Origin: a bacterium | GTDB taxonomy: Bacteria > Cyanobacteriota > Vampirovibrionia > Obscuribacterales > Obscuribacteraceae | Length of the DNA: 64,000 bases | NCBI GenBank assembly: GCA_018062085.1 | Contig: JAGOSY010000009.1 | Location: 1 to 64,000, forward strand | Direction of reading: 5' to 3' | In this document: positions 33,745 through 43,733 of the stretch, one piece after another | Layout of the letters: the number at the start of each line of letters is the position of its first letter | How positions within the stretch are numbered: position 1 is the stretch's first letter | Translations under genes and position numbers: made by a program | Notes under the pieces: generated by a model | What the model saw: only the letters and a program-made list of their open reading frames with translations | Database searches by the model: none | Told to the model about the DNA's origin: nothing

Positions 33745-35853
33745 ATGGCTGTTTTCGAACCAGCAGTTCAACGTGCTATTGAGCGTGCTAACGCTCTTGC
33801 AAAGAATGGAACAGAAAACAATTCCTTAGCTACAGCCAATGATCAAGTAGCTGGCGAATCTACAGATAGTGGAGCAGTAACTGGTGGGTCAGGCCTTAGT
33901 GGATCTACTACCAATGCGGCGTCGCAGAGATTGGCGCACGAAGACCATCACTCTATGGACATGGCCCTCGACATGGCACTCGATCATGCAATTGATGGCA
34001 ACTTTGATAGCTCAATCGAAAAAATACTGAAAGCCCGCTTTGGTCTCGATCAATTGCGACCAAAACAAAAAGAAGTAATCAGCAATATTCTCGCTGGTCG
34101 TCATACTTTGGCCTTCTTGCCCACCGGCTACGGCAAATCACTCTGTTATCAACTCCCCAGCCAGGTGCTTCCCGGTGTCACAGTAGTGATATCGCCCCTG
34201 ATCGCCCTGATGCACGACCAAGTCAATGGCTTGATTCGCCGCGGCATCAGAAACGCCACAATGCTCAACAGCTCCTTAGACAACGAACAACTAGACGAGC
34301 GCATCTCCGGCATCAGACGAGGTCAGTACAAACTCGTCTACGTCGCCCCAGAAAGACTGGAATCACCAAGATTCCGCTCATTGCTGCAAAGCTTAGATAT
34401 TTCACTTTTGGTAATTGATGAAGCCCACTGCATCAGCCAATGGGGCCATGATTTCAGGCCACAGTATCGCAACCTTAGAAGTTACTTGAGCCTAATGCCC
34501 AAGGCTACAATCTTGGCATTGACAGCTACAGCCACTCCCCGCGTGCAACGCGACATTCCAGAATCACTAGGCCTGCCCAGCATGACCTGCGTCATTGGCT
34601 CGTTCGACAGACCAAACTTGCGCTTTGAAGTTGAACAATGCGCCAACAATGCCGACAAAGACCGTCATGTTTTCGCCATGTTGGCAGAATCAAAGTTAGG
34701 AATAGAGAAAAAACCTTCAATCGTTTACACCAGCAGCCGCAAAGAAGCTGAAGAACTTGCCCGCCGCATTAAGGCCGCAAAAATTACAGCCGCTTGTTAT
34801 CACGCAGGATTGTCGCCTGACATTCGCAAAAAAGTGCAGAACAGTTTTGAAGACGACACAATTTCGGTGATTGTCTCAACTGTGGCTTTCGGCATGGGTG
34901 TAGATAAGCCAAACATCAGGCGAGTAATTCACTACAACATGCCAGGCTCACTGGAGAATTATTATCAAGAAGCTGGCCGCGCTGGTCGCGACGGCAACCA
35001 AGCAACTTGCACCTTGCTCTATCAAGCCAAAGATATTTATACACAAAAATGGCTGATGGACAAAAACTTCCCTGATGCTAAAGAAGTTGCTCACTTACTC
35101 AAGTTCTTGCATGACAATTCACAGCAAGCTCTAAGGCCAATGGATTTGCACAAGCGCATGCGCATGGAAGATTCGGCAATCAATAGTGCTCTAGATTTAC
35201 TCAAGCATCTCAACATGCTCGATGTTGACGCTAATGGTGTGAGAGCGCGCGAAATTTCAGGACGCATGCCCGCCATTGATATGAGCTGGCTTGATGCCCG
35301 CAAAGAAAGAGACGCACACAGACTCAATCAAATAATCAAATATGCTCAAGAATCGACCTGTCGGCGCAAACACATACTTGGCTATTTTGGCCAAACTCTC
35401 GACAACAACTGCACCGGTTGCGATACATGCCACCCTGTAGAAAAGAGATTTGTCAGTGTGCCGACTCCGCCAAAAATGGCAGTGACCGATGCCAGCCGCT
35501 CTACTCGCTCAGCTCAAAGCCTTTATTCGCAATCACGTCCGGCCAGTAGTATAGCTAACGCTAAAGTGAACGTAAAAGTAGTAGCAGACACAACTGGTAG
35601 CAGCGAACTAGAAGCAGCGATACTAGTATTGACTGGCGAGCTGAGTGGCAAAGTGGGAAGAACAACAATTGCCTCAATTTTGGTTGGCAGCAAAGCCAAG
35701 AAATTGAAAGAGAAAAAACTCGATAAAGTTGATGCCTACGGCACTTTTGCCCATGTGAGAATGGACGTTATCATGGATACAATCGATAATTTGATTGCCC
35801 AAGAGAAGTTGCAAGTAATCACCGGCATGTATCCGAAATTGGTGTTAGCCTAG
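33745..35853 (+). CDS. recQ: RecQ-family ATP-dependent DNA helicase
   Basis: This is a 3'-5' superfamily 2 helicase for recombination and repair. Motif 0 (RPKQKEVI), Walker [28 protein letters not shown] (DEAH box and aromatic-rich loop), TATATP and motif [12 protein letters not shown] are all present. The RecQ zinc site follows ([18 protein letters not shown]). An unusual ~95-residue low-complexity N-terminal extension precedes the helicase. The C-terminus has a winged-helix-like segment ([15 protein letters not shown]) but no evident HRDC domain. It appears monocistronic. Confidence 0.93.
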   Translation: MAVFEPAVQRAIERANALAKNGTENNSLATANDQVAGESTDSGAVTGGSGLSGSTTNAASQRLAHEDHHSMDMALDMALDHAIDGNFDSSIEKILKARFGLDQLRPKQKEVISNILAGRHTLAFLPTGYGKSLCYQLPSQVLPGVTVVISPLIALMHDQVNGLIRRGIRNATMLNSSLDNEQLDERISGIRRGQYKLVYVAPERLESPRFRSLLQSLDISLLVIDEAHCISQWGHDFRPQYRNLRSYLSLMPKATILALTATATPRVQRDIPESLGLPSMTCVIGSFDRPNLRFEVEQCANNADKDRHVFAMLAESKLGIEKKPSIVYTSSRKEAEELARRIKAAKITAACYHAGLSPDIRKKVQNSFEDDTISVIVSTVAFGMGVDKPNIRRVIHYNMPGSLENYYQEAGRAGRDGNQATCTLLYQAKDIYTQKWLMDKNFPDAKEVAHLLKFLHDNSQQALRPMDLHKRMRMEDSAINSALDLLKHLNMLDVDANGVRAREISGRMPAIDMSWLDARKERDAHRLNQIIKYAQESTCRRKHILGYFGQTLDNNCTGCDTCHPVEKRFVSVPTPPKMAVTDASRSTRSAQSLYSQSRPASSIANAKVNVKVVADTTGSSELEAAILVLTGELSGKVGRTTIASILVGSKAKKLKEKKLDKVDAYGTFAHVRMDVIMDTIDNLIAQEKLQVITGMYPKLVLA

Positions 35854-35893
35854 TTAGACTAGAAATCGAAACCAACAGAAAGTAGCAAGCACA

Positions 35894-37015
35894 TTGATCT
35901 TCTGCAACACTAAAAAAGCAAGAAATCGCCTCTGTATAGCGGCATTAGTGCTTACTTTCTTTCTACCGGGCACAGAGGCATTGGCGCAAGCCAGCCTCAA
36001 TCAAGCCATCGCCCTCTACAACAAAAATGACTTTGCCTCATGCAGCAGCTTGCTTTCAAAAGATATCAATGGCTCTCTGCGAAATAACGCCAGCGCACAC
36101 TATTACTTAGCCTCCGCCTACCTCCGACTGGGGCAAAACAACGCCGCAGTCGAACACTATTTGGCGACAAGCAGACTGGCACCAGGCACCGTATACGATA
36201 CCTACAGCAAAAAAGCACTGCAATCAATAATGGCAAGAGCGGGCAATGTGCCAGAAGCTATCAAGGATCAAATTAAGCGCCAAAGCTCTCAAGGACAAGC
36301 ACAAACAGCAGCAAGCACAGGCTCAAATACAGAATCAAACTCCAGCTCAAGCGGTCGCGTCAGCGAGATAGATGATCCCACCCTGGCCTCTGCCACACTC
36401 AAAGATGTAGACAGCAGCTTCATCACAGTCTTGCGCCACACGGCCGACACAGACCGCGCCCTGATTCAGGTCTGCCGGGCTCTTAAATTAGTGCCCAAAC
36501 AAATAGTAGACGACCTCAAAGGCGGAGGCATCACCGTACTCGTGACACCGACGGTACTGGAAGCCAAGCCTGGCTCCGCCATGGAAAAGCCACGGGGTTA
36601 CAACAACGGCGGCGGTTACACCAATGCCGGCGCCCTCTTTAGCCATCCTCGCATAGTTATTGGTGAAAGGGTGTCTTACTTATCAGGAGTGGCACAGCCG
36701 AACAATAGCGTCGCCAGCGCTATGCTGCATGAAATGGGCCACGCCTATGACCATGTACGAGGAGGCCTCTCTCACAAAGGTAAATTCAAAGACTGCTACC
36801 AACAAGACTTTGGCCACATCACCAACACCCAGCGCACCAAACATTCTTACTACACCCAAGAAGGCGACGCTGGCGCCAGCGAGCTATTTGCTCAGCTATT
36901 CAGCTACGATATCTACAAATCACAAGTTCGAAACGACCAGGAAGCAGCAGACTTGCAAGCGACCTTTCCTCTCTGTACTAAATACATGAGCGACTTGATT
37001 AGAAGTAACCGCTAA
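35894..37015 (+). CDS. Secreted TPR protein with HExxH metalloprotease-like domain
   Basis: It starts at TTG; the signal peptide ends near EALAQ|ASL. Two TPR units (~32-105) and a Ser/Gln-rich linker come first. The C-terminal ~200 residues carry HEMGH (279-283), followed ~45 residues later by GASELFAQLF. The Glu in that segment is a plausible third zinc ligand, as in gluzincins related to the anthrax lethal factor fold. The protein should act outside the cytoplasmic membrane. Protease activity is inferred from the motif; substrate unknown. Confidence 0.65.
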   Translation: MIFCNTKKARNRLCIAALVLTFFLPGTEALAQASLNQAIALYNKNDFASCSSLLSKDINGSLRNNASAHYYLASAYLRLGQNNAAVEHYLATSRLAPGTVYDTYSKKALQSIMARAGNVPEAIKDQIKRQSSQGQAQTAASTGSNTESNSSSSGRVSEIDDPTLASATLKDVDSSFITVLRHTADTDRALIQVCRALKLVPKQIVDDLKGGGITVLVTPTVLEAKPGSAMEKPRGYNNGGGYTNAGALFSHPRIVIGERVSYLSGVAQPNNSVASAMLHEMGHAYDHVRGGLSHKGKFKDCYQQDFGHITNTQRTKHSYYTQEGDAGASELFAQLFSYDIYKSQVRNDQEAADLQATFPLCTKYMSDLIRSNR

Positions 37016-37027
37016 CTTACAGAACCC

Positions 37028-38623
37028 TTACGGCACAGATAGAAGCTGGCTCCAGCCGGCTCCTGGTGAGCTGTAGTTGGTGCCGGTATAATTTCCACCA
37101 CCATCTATCCAGTGATATTTGGGGCCGTACTCGACTTGATAATTAGTACCGGTGCTGGTATCACGTACAGTTTCCTGACCGCGTATATAGTTAGAGAAAT
37201 TATTGGCTGCATGATCTTGTGAGGCCTGACGGCTCCAATAGCCCGATGAGATTCTATCGTTAGCCGCTTGCTGAGCCCAATAACCAGAAGTAATTCTATT
37301 GTTGGCCGCTTGGATGTTAGCGTAATTACTCTGTATTTGTTGATCTCGCACCCTAGCGGCAGCTTGATAATTTCGCGAAACAGCGGCTGTATTAGCCACT
37401 GAGCGGGCTTGCCACTCAGGTTTGATAGCGAACGTTTTAAGCATATGCGTGATTACATCTAAGCCTTGTTTATCTTGCGAGGCTGGACAAATTTCGCCAG
37501 CAATTAAGGTTACCCACCACATACCGGTGCCATTCATCACAGTTGCCTTGGTCGAGGCAAGGAAGTATGCCACTGCTGGAATGCTGCCATACATACCAGT
37601 AAGTTTGATTGATTTAGCTTCGCTGCGAGTGGCATTGGCGCCGTTATAGCTGAGTGCTATTTCAGGATGATCGTTTTCTTCTACAACTTGAATGTCGGTA
37701 AGCACCGTCTTTAATTTCTCGCGCGCGTATTTCTCGACAAACTTACGCGCTGGAATATAGTCATGCACCATGGTGCCATTGTACGATTTCCCCGGCGTAA
37801 AGCCTGTCCAGTTGAGGGTAGAGCTGGGCAAAGTATAAGGGCAGATCTCACCATCTCCAATAAACGCTCGGCAAGAATTGTCTGGCGCCACGGCCACGAC
37901 CCATGGTCTAGTGTCAATAGGCCCCGCTCTATAGAGTCCACCTTTAATGTCCCATCCCGCAGGTACTTCCACCGAAAAAGCATTCTCGTTTGGATCATTG
38001 AAAGTCTGATAGTTGCTGACATTTGAATCTAGTTGAGGAGAAGGATCACTAGCAGCATTAACAGTACTAGCAACAGTGTTGAAACGCAGGCTGCTAACGA
38101 TCTTGACAAAAACTTCAAAAGGAACAGCTGAAGCGCCTACTGGAGATTTGGCTACACAGATTTTTCCGCCTGTGCCCTTTGTCATAGAATAAACTTCAAG
38201 AGCGGCCACTGCTTTTTCGCTTGAGCTGAGATATGAAGATCTCATTGCCGTGCCTATTAATTCTGGCTTCGACCATTTTTCATCCGGCGCAAGAGTGCCT
38301 AGAAAAGCGCTAAAGAAACCCGACGAACTATCCAATTTTTCAGGAGTATAAAAAGGCAAAATCGCCAGACTGGCGCCATTAGAATTCTTGGCTTCTATTT
38401 TGCCACTTTTGGGATCGGTTGAGACTTCCCACCCATCAGGGTATTGCAAAGTAAATAATGATGATGGTGCGGTGTATGTTTGCCAATGCATTGCTGTGCT
38501 GTCGACTACCACCGGTGAATTGCTTTGAGAGTCCGCTAACTCGCTTGCAAAACATGAATTGAAGGCGGAGGACGCAACCATGGTGCACAAACTTGAAAGA
38601 GTAAGTCTTTTTATCAAATTCAT
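37028..38623 (-). CDS. Secreted protein with two PsbP/DUF1795-like domains
   Basis: A signal peptide (MNLIKRLTLSSLCTMVASSA) is followed by two related beta-rich domains, ~50-180 (FTLQYPDGWEVSTDPKSG) and ~205-395 (FSVEVPAGWDIKGGLYRAG). They resemble the PsbP-like fold often seen in DUF1795 proteins. A spacer with near-repeats NNRITSGYWAQQAA and NDRISSGYWSRQAS (~430-460) follows. The end, TNYQVEYGPKYHWIDGGGNY, resembles short C-terminal motifs of secreted proteins with similar spacers. Function unknown. Confidence 0.55.
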   Translation of the reverse strand: MNLIKRLTLSSLCTMVASSAFNSCFASELADSQSNSPVVVDSTAMHWQTYTAPSSLFTLQYPDGWEVSTDPKSGKIEAKNSNGASLAILPFYTPEKLDSSSGFFSAFLGTLAPDEKWSKPELIGTAMRSSYLSSSEKAVAALEVYSMTKGTGGKICVAKSPVGASAVPFEVFVKIVSSLRFNTVASTVNAASDPSPQLDSNVSNYQTFNDPNENAFSVEVPAGWDIKGGLYRAGPIDTRPWVVAVAPDNSCRAFIGDGEICPYTLPSSTLNWTGFTPGKSYNGTMVHDYIPARKFVEKYAREKLKTVLTDIQVVEENDHPEIALSYNGANATRSEAKSIKLTGMYGSIPAVAYFLASTKATVMNGTGMWWVTLIAGEICPASQDKQGLDVITHMLKTFAIKPEWQARSVANTAAVSRNYQAAARVRDQQIQSNYANIQAANNRITSGYWAQQAANDRISSGYWSRQASQDHAANNFSNYIRGQETVRDTSTGTNYQVEYGPKYHWIDGGGNYTGTNYSSPGAGWSQLLSVP

Positions 38624-38668
38624 CAGATACTCATCTAAAACTTATTGAGAGGTACAGTTGCCACAAGT

Positions 38669-40123
38669 TTAGTACATCGAAGCCTTCACGCGTTTCTCTA
38701 TCTCATCTAACCGCTCCAAACGCTGCGCCAGCAGTTGCTTCGGTAGCTGCCCAGCTTTCTTCAAGCGCCGCTTATACAAGAAGTGCTTAAATTCGGTGTA
38801 GGGAGTATTAATCAACGAATAGGCTTGACCAGTAGACTGCACTATTCTTCCCGTTAAATTAAGTTGATTACCCACCACTCTCGTGCGCTCATAATTGGCG
38901 GATCCAGAGGGTGTGCTTTGATAGTAAGCGACCGTATTTAAGACTGAACGCGTTACACCGGTTAAACCGATTAACGGGCCAGAAATCGCCTGCTGATCAG
39001 CAATACGCCGCAGCTTTCTTACATGCTCTACTTCTTTATCGAGCGGGCCATCCAGCTCTTCAGTACGACGAATTAGAAACGCCAGCTCTTTTGTTTCAAG
39101 TGAAGAAGACTCATCAGCTTCTCTTGGATCATTGGCCAAATTATATTCAGCGAGTACATCATCAATCTTGCGCGGCCTTTCCTGAGGAAATATTTTGTTT
39201 AGCCGACGTCTTTCCATTTTGGCAACAGCATGACCCACAGCCGTTCTAATTATAGGGTTGCAAGTTACAAGAGCATTACCAACTAGACCAGTAATTGCAG
39301 CGCCACCACCATACTCACGTTTACTAAAACCCTGCAACGAACAAATAGAAGAACTCATCTGAGTATAACCTTGTAGCGAGTCAATTGCGTAGAATGTATT
39401 CTCAGACCATTCACCAAATCTTGAGCCAACGCTCCAATTCTTAAATTCAAAAATTAGCTGATTTTTGATATGAGTGAGTAAACGTCCTTGAAGTTCAAAA
39501 AGTTCTTTAGAGCGCAGAAGATTCGGACCAGCAAGTAACTTGGTACGCTCAGCCAATAAGCCATCAATGGTAGTGGCATAGCCCTTCACCGTTTCGGTAG
39601 CAGCGGCCGGTGAATAGCCATTCTTTGTAGCAATGCGAGTATGATTGAGGTTTTGTAGAAGCTGTACAGCAGAACTTGTGCCAGTAATAGCTTGGCCAAT
39701 AAGGGCGCACTCTAGACCTTTCTTCTGTGCTGTTCTGGAAACCAATGAGGGGTCCTTGAGCCCACGAGCACGCTGCCTAATATCAACAAGCGTATTACTA
39801 AAAGCTAGGGCAGTACCAGCTTCACGCTGCATTGGGTAAAGCCACTCTTGAGCGAAGTTCTTGCGATTAACACCATCGTGATACTGGGCATTGAAGCGCG
39901 CCAGCTTAATGCACTCAAGCATAATTTTTCGATCAAGTCGGGCGACTGCGGCTTTTAAAACAGCCTTAGACGAAAGATCTGGCTCAGCCGAAGGTAGAGC
40001 CGTTGATTCGGCTGACCCTGTAGCCGCACTGTCAGCCGAATCAACGGCCAAGGCAGCGGGCGGAATTGAACAGCCAATAGCTACGGCCAGAAGACCAGCA
40101 ATAAACCGGCTCCCATTTGACAA
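38669..40123 (-). CDS. Exported helical protein, paralogue of the 60.3-kb gene
   Basis: I choose the TTG start at 40123 because it opens a signal peptide (SRFIAGLLAVAIGCSIPP, ending AALA) after AAGG; the frame stays open to 40201. The mature part is largely helical with two hydrophobic stretches (AAITGLVGNALVTCNPIIRT; ISGPLIGLTGVTRSVLNTVA). Shared with the second copy are REAGTA, DPSLxSR, KNGYSP, GPxIGLT and a C-terminal LxKAGxLPxQxLxxRLxxLD. No known domain is recognised. It probably sits in or at the membrane. Confidence 0.6.
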   Translation of the reverse strand: MSNGSRFIAGLLAVAIGCSIPPAALAVDSADSAATGSAESTALPSAEPDLSSKAVLKAAVARLDRKIMLECIKLARFNAQYHDGVNRKNFAQEWLYPMQREAGTALAFSNTLVDIRQRARGLKDPSLVSRTAQKKGLECALIGQAITGTSSAVQLLQNLNHTRIATKNGYSPAAATETVKGYATTIDGLLAERTKLLAGPNLLRSKELFELQGRLLTHIKNQLIFEFKNWSVGSRFGEWSENTFYAIDSLQGYTQMSSSICSLQGFSKREYGGGAAITGLVGNALVTCNPIIRTAVGHAVAKMERRRLNKIFPQERPRKIDDVLAEYNLANDPREADESSSLETKELAFLIRRTEELDGPLDKEVEHVRKLRRIADQQAISGPLIGLTGVTRSVLNTVAYYQSTPSGSANYERTRVVGNQLNLTGRIVQSTGQAYSLINTPYTEFKHFLYKRRLKKAGQLPKQLLAQRLERLDEIEKRVKASMY

Positions 40124-40308
40124 CGCAAGCCTTGACGATTCCACTAGCGAAAGCTGCCCCCACCATAACAATCCAGAAAGCAGCGAAGTAGACAAGAGCA
40201 CAACAAATCAAGTCACCTTTCGTTTGCTAATCTAATCTCTTAGCTTATCAGCTAATCTATTGACCCATCTGCAATTAGCCAAATTCAAGAAATTATTGGA
40301 GATTCAAA

Positions 40309-40794
40309 ATGACTGAAGTGAAAATCGACAATTTGACCGAACCAAGAATTGAAGTCGGCAAGGCTATGAAACTGGCAGGCCTGAACAAACGGTTTAACTG
40401 CGAAAGTAGTTCAGCCATACCAGAACTTTGGGAAAACTTTGGATCACATATCGGCAGTATTCCAGGACAAGTTGGAAGCTGTGCATATGGCGCAAAATTC
40501 AACGCTGATGAAAATGGATTCTTCGAATACATGTGCGCATGGGAAGTGTCAGCCAATGCGCCTGAAGTTCCAAAGCTACAGTATTTAGAAATTCCGGCGC
40601 AAACCTATCTTGTTTTTAAGCATAGCGATCACGTTTCATCAATTCGCCAAACGTGCATCGCCATTTGGGACAAGTATCTACCTCAGAGTAAATACAAAAC
40701 AACTAAGGGTACTGAGTTCGAACTTTACGATAAAAAATTCGATCCAGCCACAGGGCTAGGCGGCCTAGAGATTTGGATTCCGATTCAGGCTTAG
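40309..40794 (+). CDS. GyrI-like small-molecule-binding protein
   Basis: A stand-alone GyrI/AraC-effector-binding domain of 161 aa. Typical elements are IPELWENFGSHIG, the YGAKFNADENGFFEYMCAWEV strand pair (shown in part), LEIPAQTYLVFKHSD and the closing GLEIWIPI. These proteins bind small, often aromatic or cationic, compounds; some inhibit gyrase or hydrolyse cyclopropyl-type drugs. No DNA-binding domain is present. It appears monocistronic, with GGAG-type sequence before the ATG. Confidence 0.8.
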   Translation: MTEVKIDNLTEPRIEVGKAMKLAGLNKRFNCESSSAIPELWENFGSHIGSIPGQVGSCAYGAKFNADENGFFEYMCAWEVSANAPEVPKLQYLEIPAQTYLVFKHSDHVSSIRQTCIAIWDKYLPQSKYKTTKGTEFELYDKKFDPATGLGGLEIWIPIQA

Positions 40795-40813
40795 CCCTGA
40801 GAGGATACCCACC

Positions 40814-41740
40814 TTATTGTCGCCATCTTCGTAGCGCACCAGCCCTGGCACCACAAGACTTACAACCACTACCAAGAATGGTTCTGTTATACAAACTAGC
40901 CTGCCACTCCCGACTGCACTTTGAACATTCAAACCAATATTTTTCAATGCTTGTAGCAACTACATCATTCGGTGTTGTCTTCCCATTCTTTTTCTTATGC
41001 CATTCTTTAGCAGCCTTCGGTGCGCACTTCGCAAAACAATTTTCCTTACTTACAAGCATATTTGTACAGTAGGGGCACTGACTATTCTTCTGGGTTCGCA
41101 ATAGAACTTGCCGCTGCCACTCATGACCCTTCTTGCAACGCCACCAAACTACTCGCTTAGAGCTAAAGCTCAGACTTTCGGCCTTAAGCCGACCATTCTT
41201 AGTTGGATGATACTCTTTGGCAAGTTTAGGCATCAACGTCAAGTTATTGGTAGATGAGGCAAGACGCCCAAGACAATATGGACAGCGCTCGCCCGAACGT
41301 CTATAAAAACCTGACTTCCACCGATGATCTTCTCCTTTGGCGCAAATCCACCAATATTTTTTTAAGCAGTGAAGTTTGTGTGGATCAGCACGTTTGTTGC
41401 GCTCAAAATCAAACTGCTTCAGTGCCTTAGGATAGTCCCGAAGATCGGTCGAGACACCAGAAACACACCTTGGGCACTGAGATTGACTTACCGTGCGATG
41501 CTTAATGGCACATCGCCAAACATGTTTACATTCGCTGCATTTCCAGAAAACGCTAACGCTAGAGCCATAGCTGAAATCGCTAGGTGTAAACCCACAATTC
41601 TTAGGCTTATGCCATTCCACTGCCACTTCAGGAAACGCCTTGGCCACAGATGGGCTGCGACGATTATGTGGATGAGGCTCAACAATATCCTCAATCAGGC
41701 CTTGCTTAACTCTTGATCTAGCTCGTTTTTCCATCTCCAA
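40814..41740 (-). CDS. Four-unit zinc-ribbon protein (DUF4379-like)
   Basis: Four units of the PF14311/DUF4379 treble-clef pattern are visible, each with an aromatic-Cys start, a conserved H/E-W and a closing CPxC: WKCSECKHVWRCAIKHRT, WWICAKGEDHRWKSGF, WWRCKKGHEWQRQV and WFECSKCSREWQASLYNRT. Two units keep both CxxC pairs; the middle two have a Cys/His variant of the first pair. Members are frequent in genomes with restriction-like nucleases and may bind nucleic acid. There is no nuclease domain here. It is a basic soluble protein. Confidence 0.75.
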   Translation of the reverse strand: MEMEKRARSRVKQGLIEDIVEPHPHNRRSPSVAKAFPEVAVEWHKPKNCGFTPSDFSYGSSVSVFWKCSECKHVWRCAIKHRTVSQSQCPRCVSGVSTDLRDYPKALKQFDFERNKRADPHKLHCLKKYWWICAKGEDHRWKSGFYRRSGERCPYCLGRLASSTNNLTLMPKLAKEYHPTKNGRLKAESLSFSSKRVVWWRCKKGHEWQRQVLLRTQKNSQCPYCTNMLVSKENCFAKCAPKAAKEWHKKKNGKTTPNDVVATSIEKYWFECSKCSREWQASLYNRTILGSGCKSCGARAGALRRWRQ

Positions 41741-42000
41741 CCAGCCAACTCCTCAACATCTGAACTCGGCATCTGTCACCGCCAAGAATCGCACCTATAT
41801 AAGTAGTAAAAAATGAAACGGACCTCAATATTAGGGCAAATCTGTAGAAAACTTTGCTAAGCAAGTTTGAAGACAAGGCAACGACGGCCTTGCCAAGAGC
41901 AATAAATAAGCCTGCCTTAAAAGCAGCTAAGATATTTGATTCCGCTCATATACTTACTGAGTTACCTGACCACACCGCTCCCTGGAGTATTTGAGAAAAA

Positions 42001-42495
42001 ATGACTACAACCGTAACCACCGAAAAAACCATTGTTGAAGCTAACTGGAACACAATCAGAATCCAAGAACAAGCTTCACGCGTTTTGGGCCTTAACTGGA
42101 TGACCACAATGCAACTTCTTCAGAAGTTTGGCGGAGAGAAAGCTGTTACTGAATTCAAGCACACAATGGAAGCTCACAAAGTTGAGTATTTCAAAGGTCT
42201 CGGAATCAAAACTCCTTACGAACTAGTAAAAGCTATCGCTGAATTCGACGTAAACGTCTATGGCAGCAAGGTAGAAATCTGGGGCGACGAGAAATCAGCA
42301 ACCCTTCACTACCTATCATGCGGCATGTTCAAAGCTCTTGAGCAAGCTGGCTTGATCAAAGACGAAAACAGAGAAGAAATGAGCAAAGGCATGGAAGCTT
42401 GCATGACTTCCTTGGCTAGCAAATTCGACTTCACAACTGGCGTCGAAATGTGCTCCAAAGAGAAGACCGCTACCGTTACTTTCACCAGAAAGTAA
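42001..42495 (+). CDS. Hypothetical protein, 164 aa (ATCase-hydrolase/V4R-like pattern)
   Basis: Soluble, with an N-terminal helical half (VLGLNWMTTMQLLQKFGGEK) and a second half with paired strands and cysteines (ATLHYLSCGMFKALEQAG, MEACMTSLASKF, VEMCSKEKTATVTF). The order resembles L-2-amino-thiazoline-4-carboxylate-hydrolase-like or V4R-type ligand-binding domains, but I cannot decide. Three cysteines could hold a metal. Codon use looks strongly biased (mostly frequent codons), hinting at high expression. A strong terminator follows. Confidence 0.5.
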   Translation: MTTTVTTEKTIVEANWNTIRIQEQASRVLGLNWMTTMQLLQKFGGEKAVTEFKHTMEAHKVEYFKGLGIKTPYELVKAIAEFDVNVYGSKVEIWGDEKSATLHYLSCGMFKALEQAGLIKDENREEMSKGMEACMTSLASKFDFTTGVEMCSKEKTATVTFTRK

Positions 42496-42527
42496 TTAGC
42501 GTCTAGCTCAAAAAGCTAAAAGCATAG

Positions 42528-42560
42528 AAGAGAGTCGGTTCTGCCGGCTCTCTTTTTTTT
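42528..42560 (+). terminator. Rho-independent terminator after the 42.0-kb gene
   Basis: An 11-bp stem (AAGAGAGTCGG with CCGGCTCTCTT, one G-T pair) and a five-base loop are followed by an uninterrupted run of T. This is the clearest terminator in the window. Confidence 0.92.
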
Positions 42561-42643
42561 GTGGGAATTTAGGAATGTCAACTCAGCTTTGGAACCTTTT
42601 GTTATACTCGCCAAGGTAAAACTTGGGGACCACAAGAACTTCA

Positions 42644-43714
42644 ATGAAATTTGGGCATCTTCTCTGCACAATCAGCTCTATATCCCTAGTTCTAAACCCA
42701 CTAACGGCGCTCGCTGAAACCAATGGTGCCAATACTCCAATCAGAGGACCAATTAAAAATCTGGTCAGCAATCCCCTCGGTAATCTGCTCAACAATCCGC
42801 TTAGCTCTAGCCCCCGCGCCAACACAGTTAGCCTGCCCACTCAAATCCTCAAAACTGGCATCAACCTCAATAGCGATGGCATCTCAGCAAATTCTCTGCA
42901 ATTGTCTAATGCCATTGGCTTGACGCCCCTACTCGAACGAATACAAAGCCTAAAAGCAAAAAGAGCAGCACAAAAATCAGAGGTGTCCTTAGAAACTCTC
43001 GCGACCAGACAAGATTTAAACGACGCCCTGCTCGAAGCGCACCAACTAATTCAAAAAACATCACTTGAAGTCGACTTTGTCATGTCAGAAGTTGAAGCAG
43101 AACAGAACGTATACGAAGAAATTCTCAACAGCTATCAAAATGCCCGAGATCAAACAGTTGCCAAAACTAATGCTGCGGCCTTTATCACCAATGGTGCACT
43201 ATGGGCAGTGGCAGAAGGTTTTACCATACCAACTTACAAATATCCAAATTACGCTATTCCTTCGGGCGTTAACGGTATCATCGCCGGTCTTGTTCCCTCA
43301 TTCTTTTCAATGTGGGCAATGAAACAGGTGGCCGGCAAGAAGACTCGCTCAGAAAACGAACCCAATATCTTGGCCAAAATATTCGACTATCCAGTCACGC
43401 CAGACATTGATTACCCAGTGTCAGTCTGGCAGTTTTTGCAGACTGTCCCTCCAGGCGATCAAAGTGGAAAAACTCGCAGAGAGCAATTGATAGATAGATG
43501 GATTTCTGATGACAACTTACCTGATTTTACCGATCCCAAATCACGCAAACAGCTCGATGTCATCACGGCGAGTGTCGCCCATCGCAAAGCTCTGACAATC
43601 AGCAGCCTCAATACACGCATGGCAATGCTGCAACAGCTTGAGGGCGAAGTGCTAAAAATGAAACGTATGCTGCTTGAGCTAAATATGGTCACACGCGGCG
43701 AAAAGCAAATTTAA
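42644..43714 (+). CDS. Exported hypothetical protein, 356 aa
   Basis: ATG 42644 opens a signal peptide (MKFGHLLCTISSISLVLNPL, ending ALAE). A TTG at 42623 with AAGG eight bases upstream is an equally possible start. An Asn/Leu/Pro-rich segment (~25-50) leads to a coiled-coil stretch (~110-165) and a hydrophobic block (GVNGIIAGLVPSFFSMWAMK). A second coiled coil (MAMLQQLEGEVLKMKRMLLE) closes the protein. The style is like the paralogue pair at 38.7 and 60.3 kb, but I see no alignable stretch. Function unknown. Confidence 0.55.
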   Translation: MKFGHLLCTISSISLVLNPLTALAETNGANTPIRGPIKNLVSNPLGNLLNNPLSSSPRANTVSLPTQILKTGINLNSDGISANSLQLSNAIGLTPLLERIQSLKAKRAAQKSEVSLETLATRQDLNDALLEAHQLIQKTSLEVDFVMSEVEAEQNVYEEILNSYQNARDQTVAKTNAAAFITNGALWAVAEGFTIPTYKYPNYAIPSGVNGIIAGLVPSFFSMWAMKQVAGKKTRSENEPNILAKIFDYPVTPDIDYPVSVWQFLQTVPPGDQSGKTRREQLIDRWISDDNLPDFTDPKSRKQLDVITASVAHRKALTISSLNTRMAMLQQLEGEVLKMKRMLLELNMVTRGEKQI

Positions 43715-43733
43715 CTTGAAGTAAAAAACTCAG

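Noticed and set aside
41741..42000. AAGGC/GCCTT hairpin as a terminator or small RNA
   Set aside because: The stem is short and no T-run follows on either strand.
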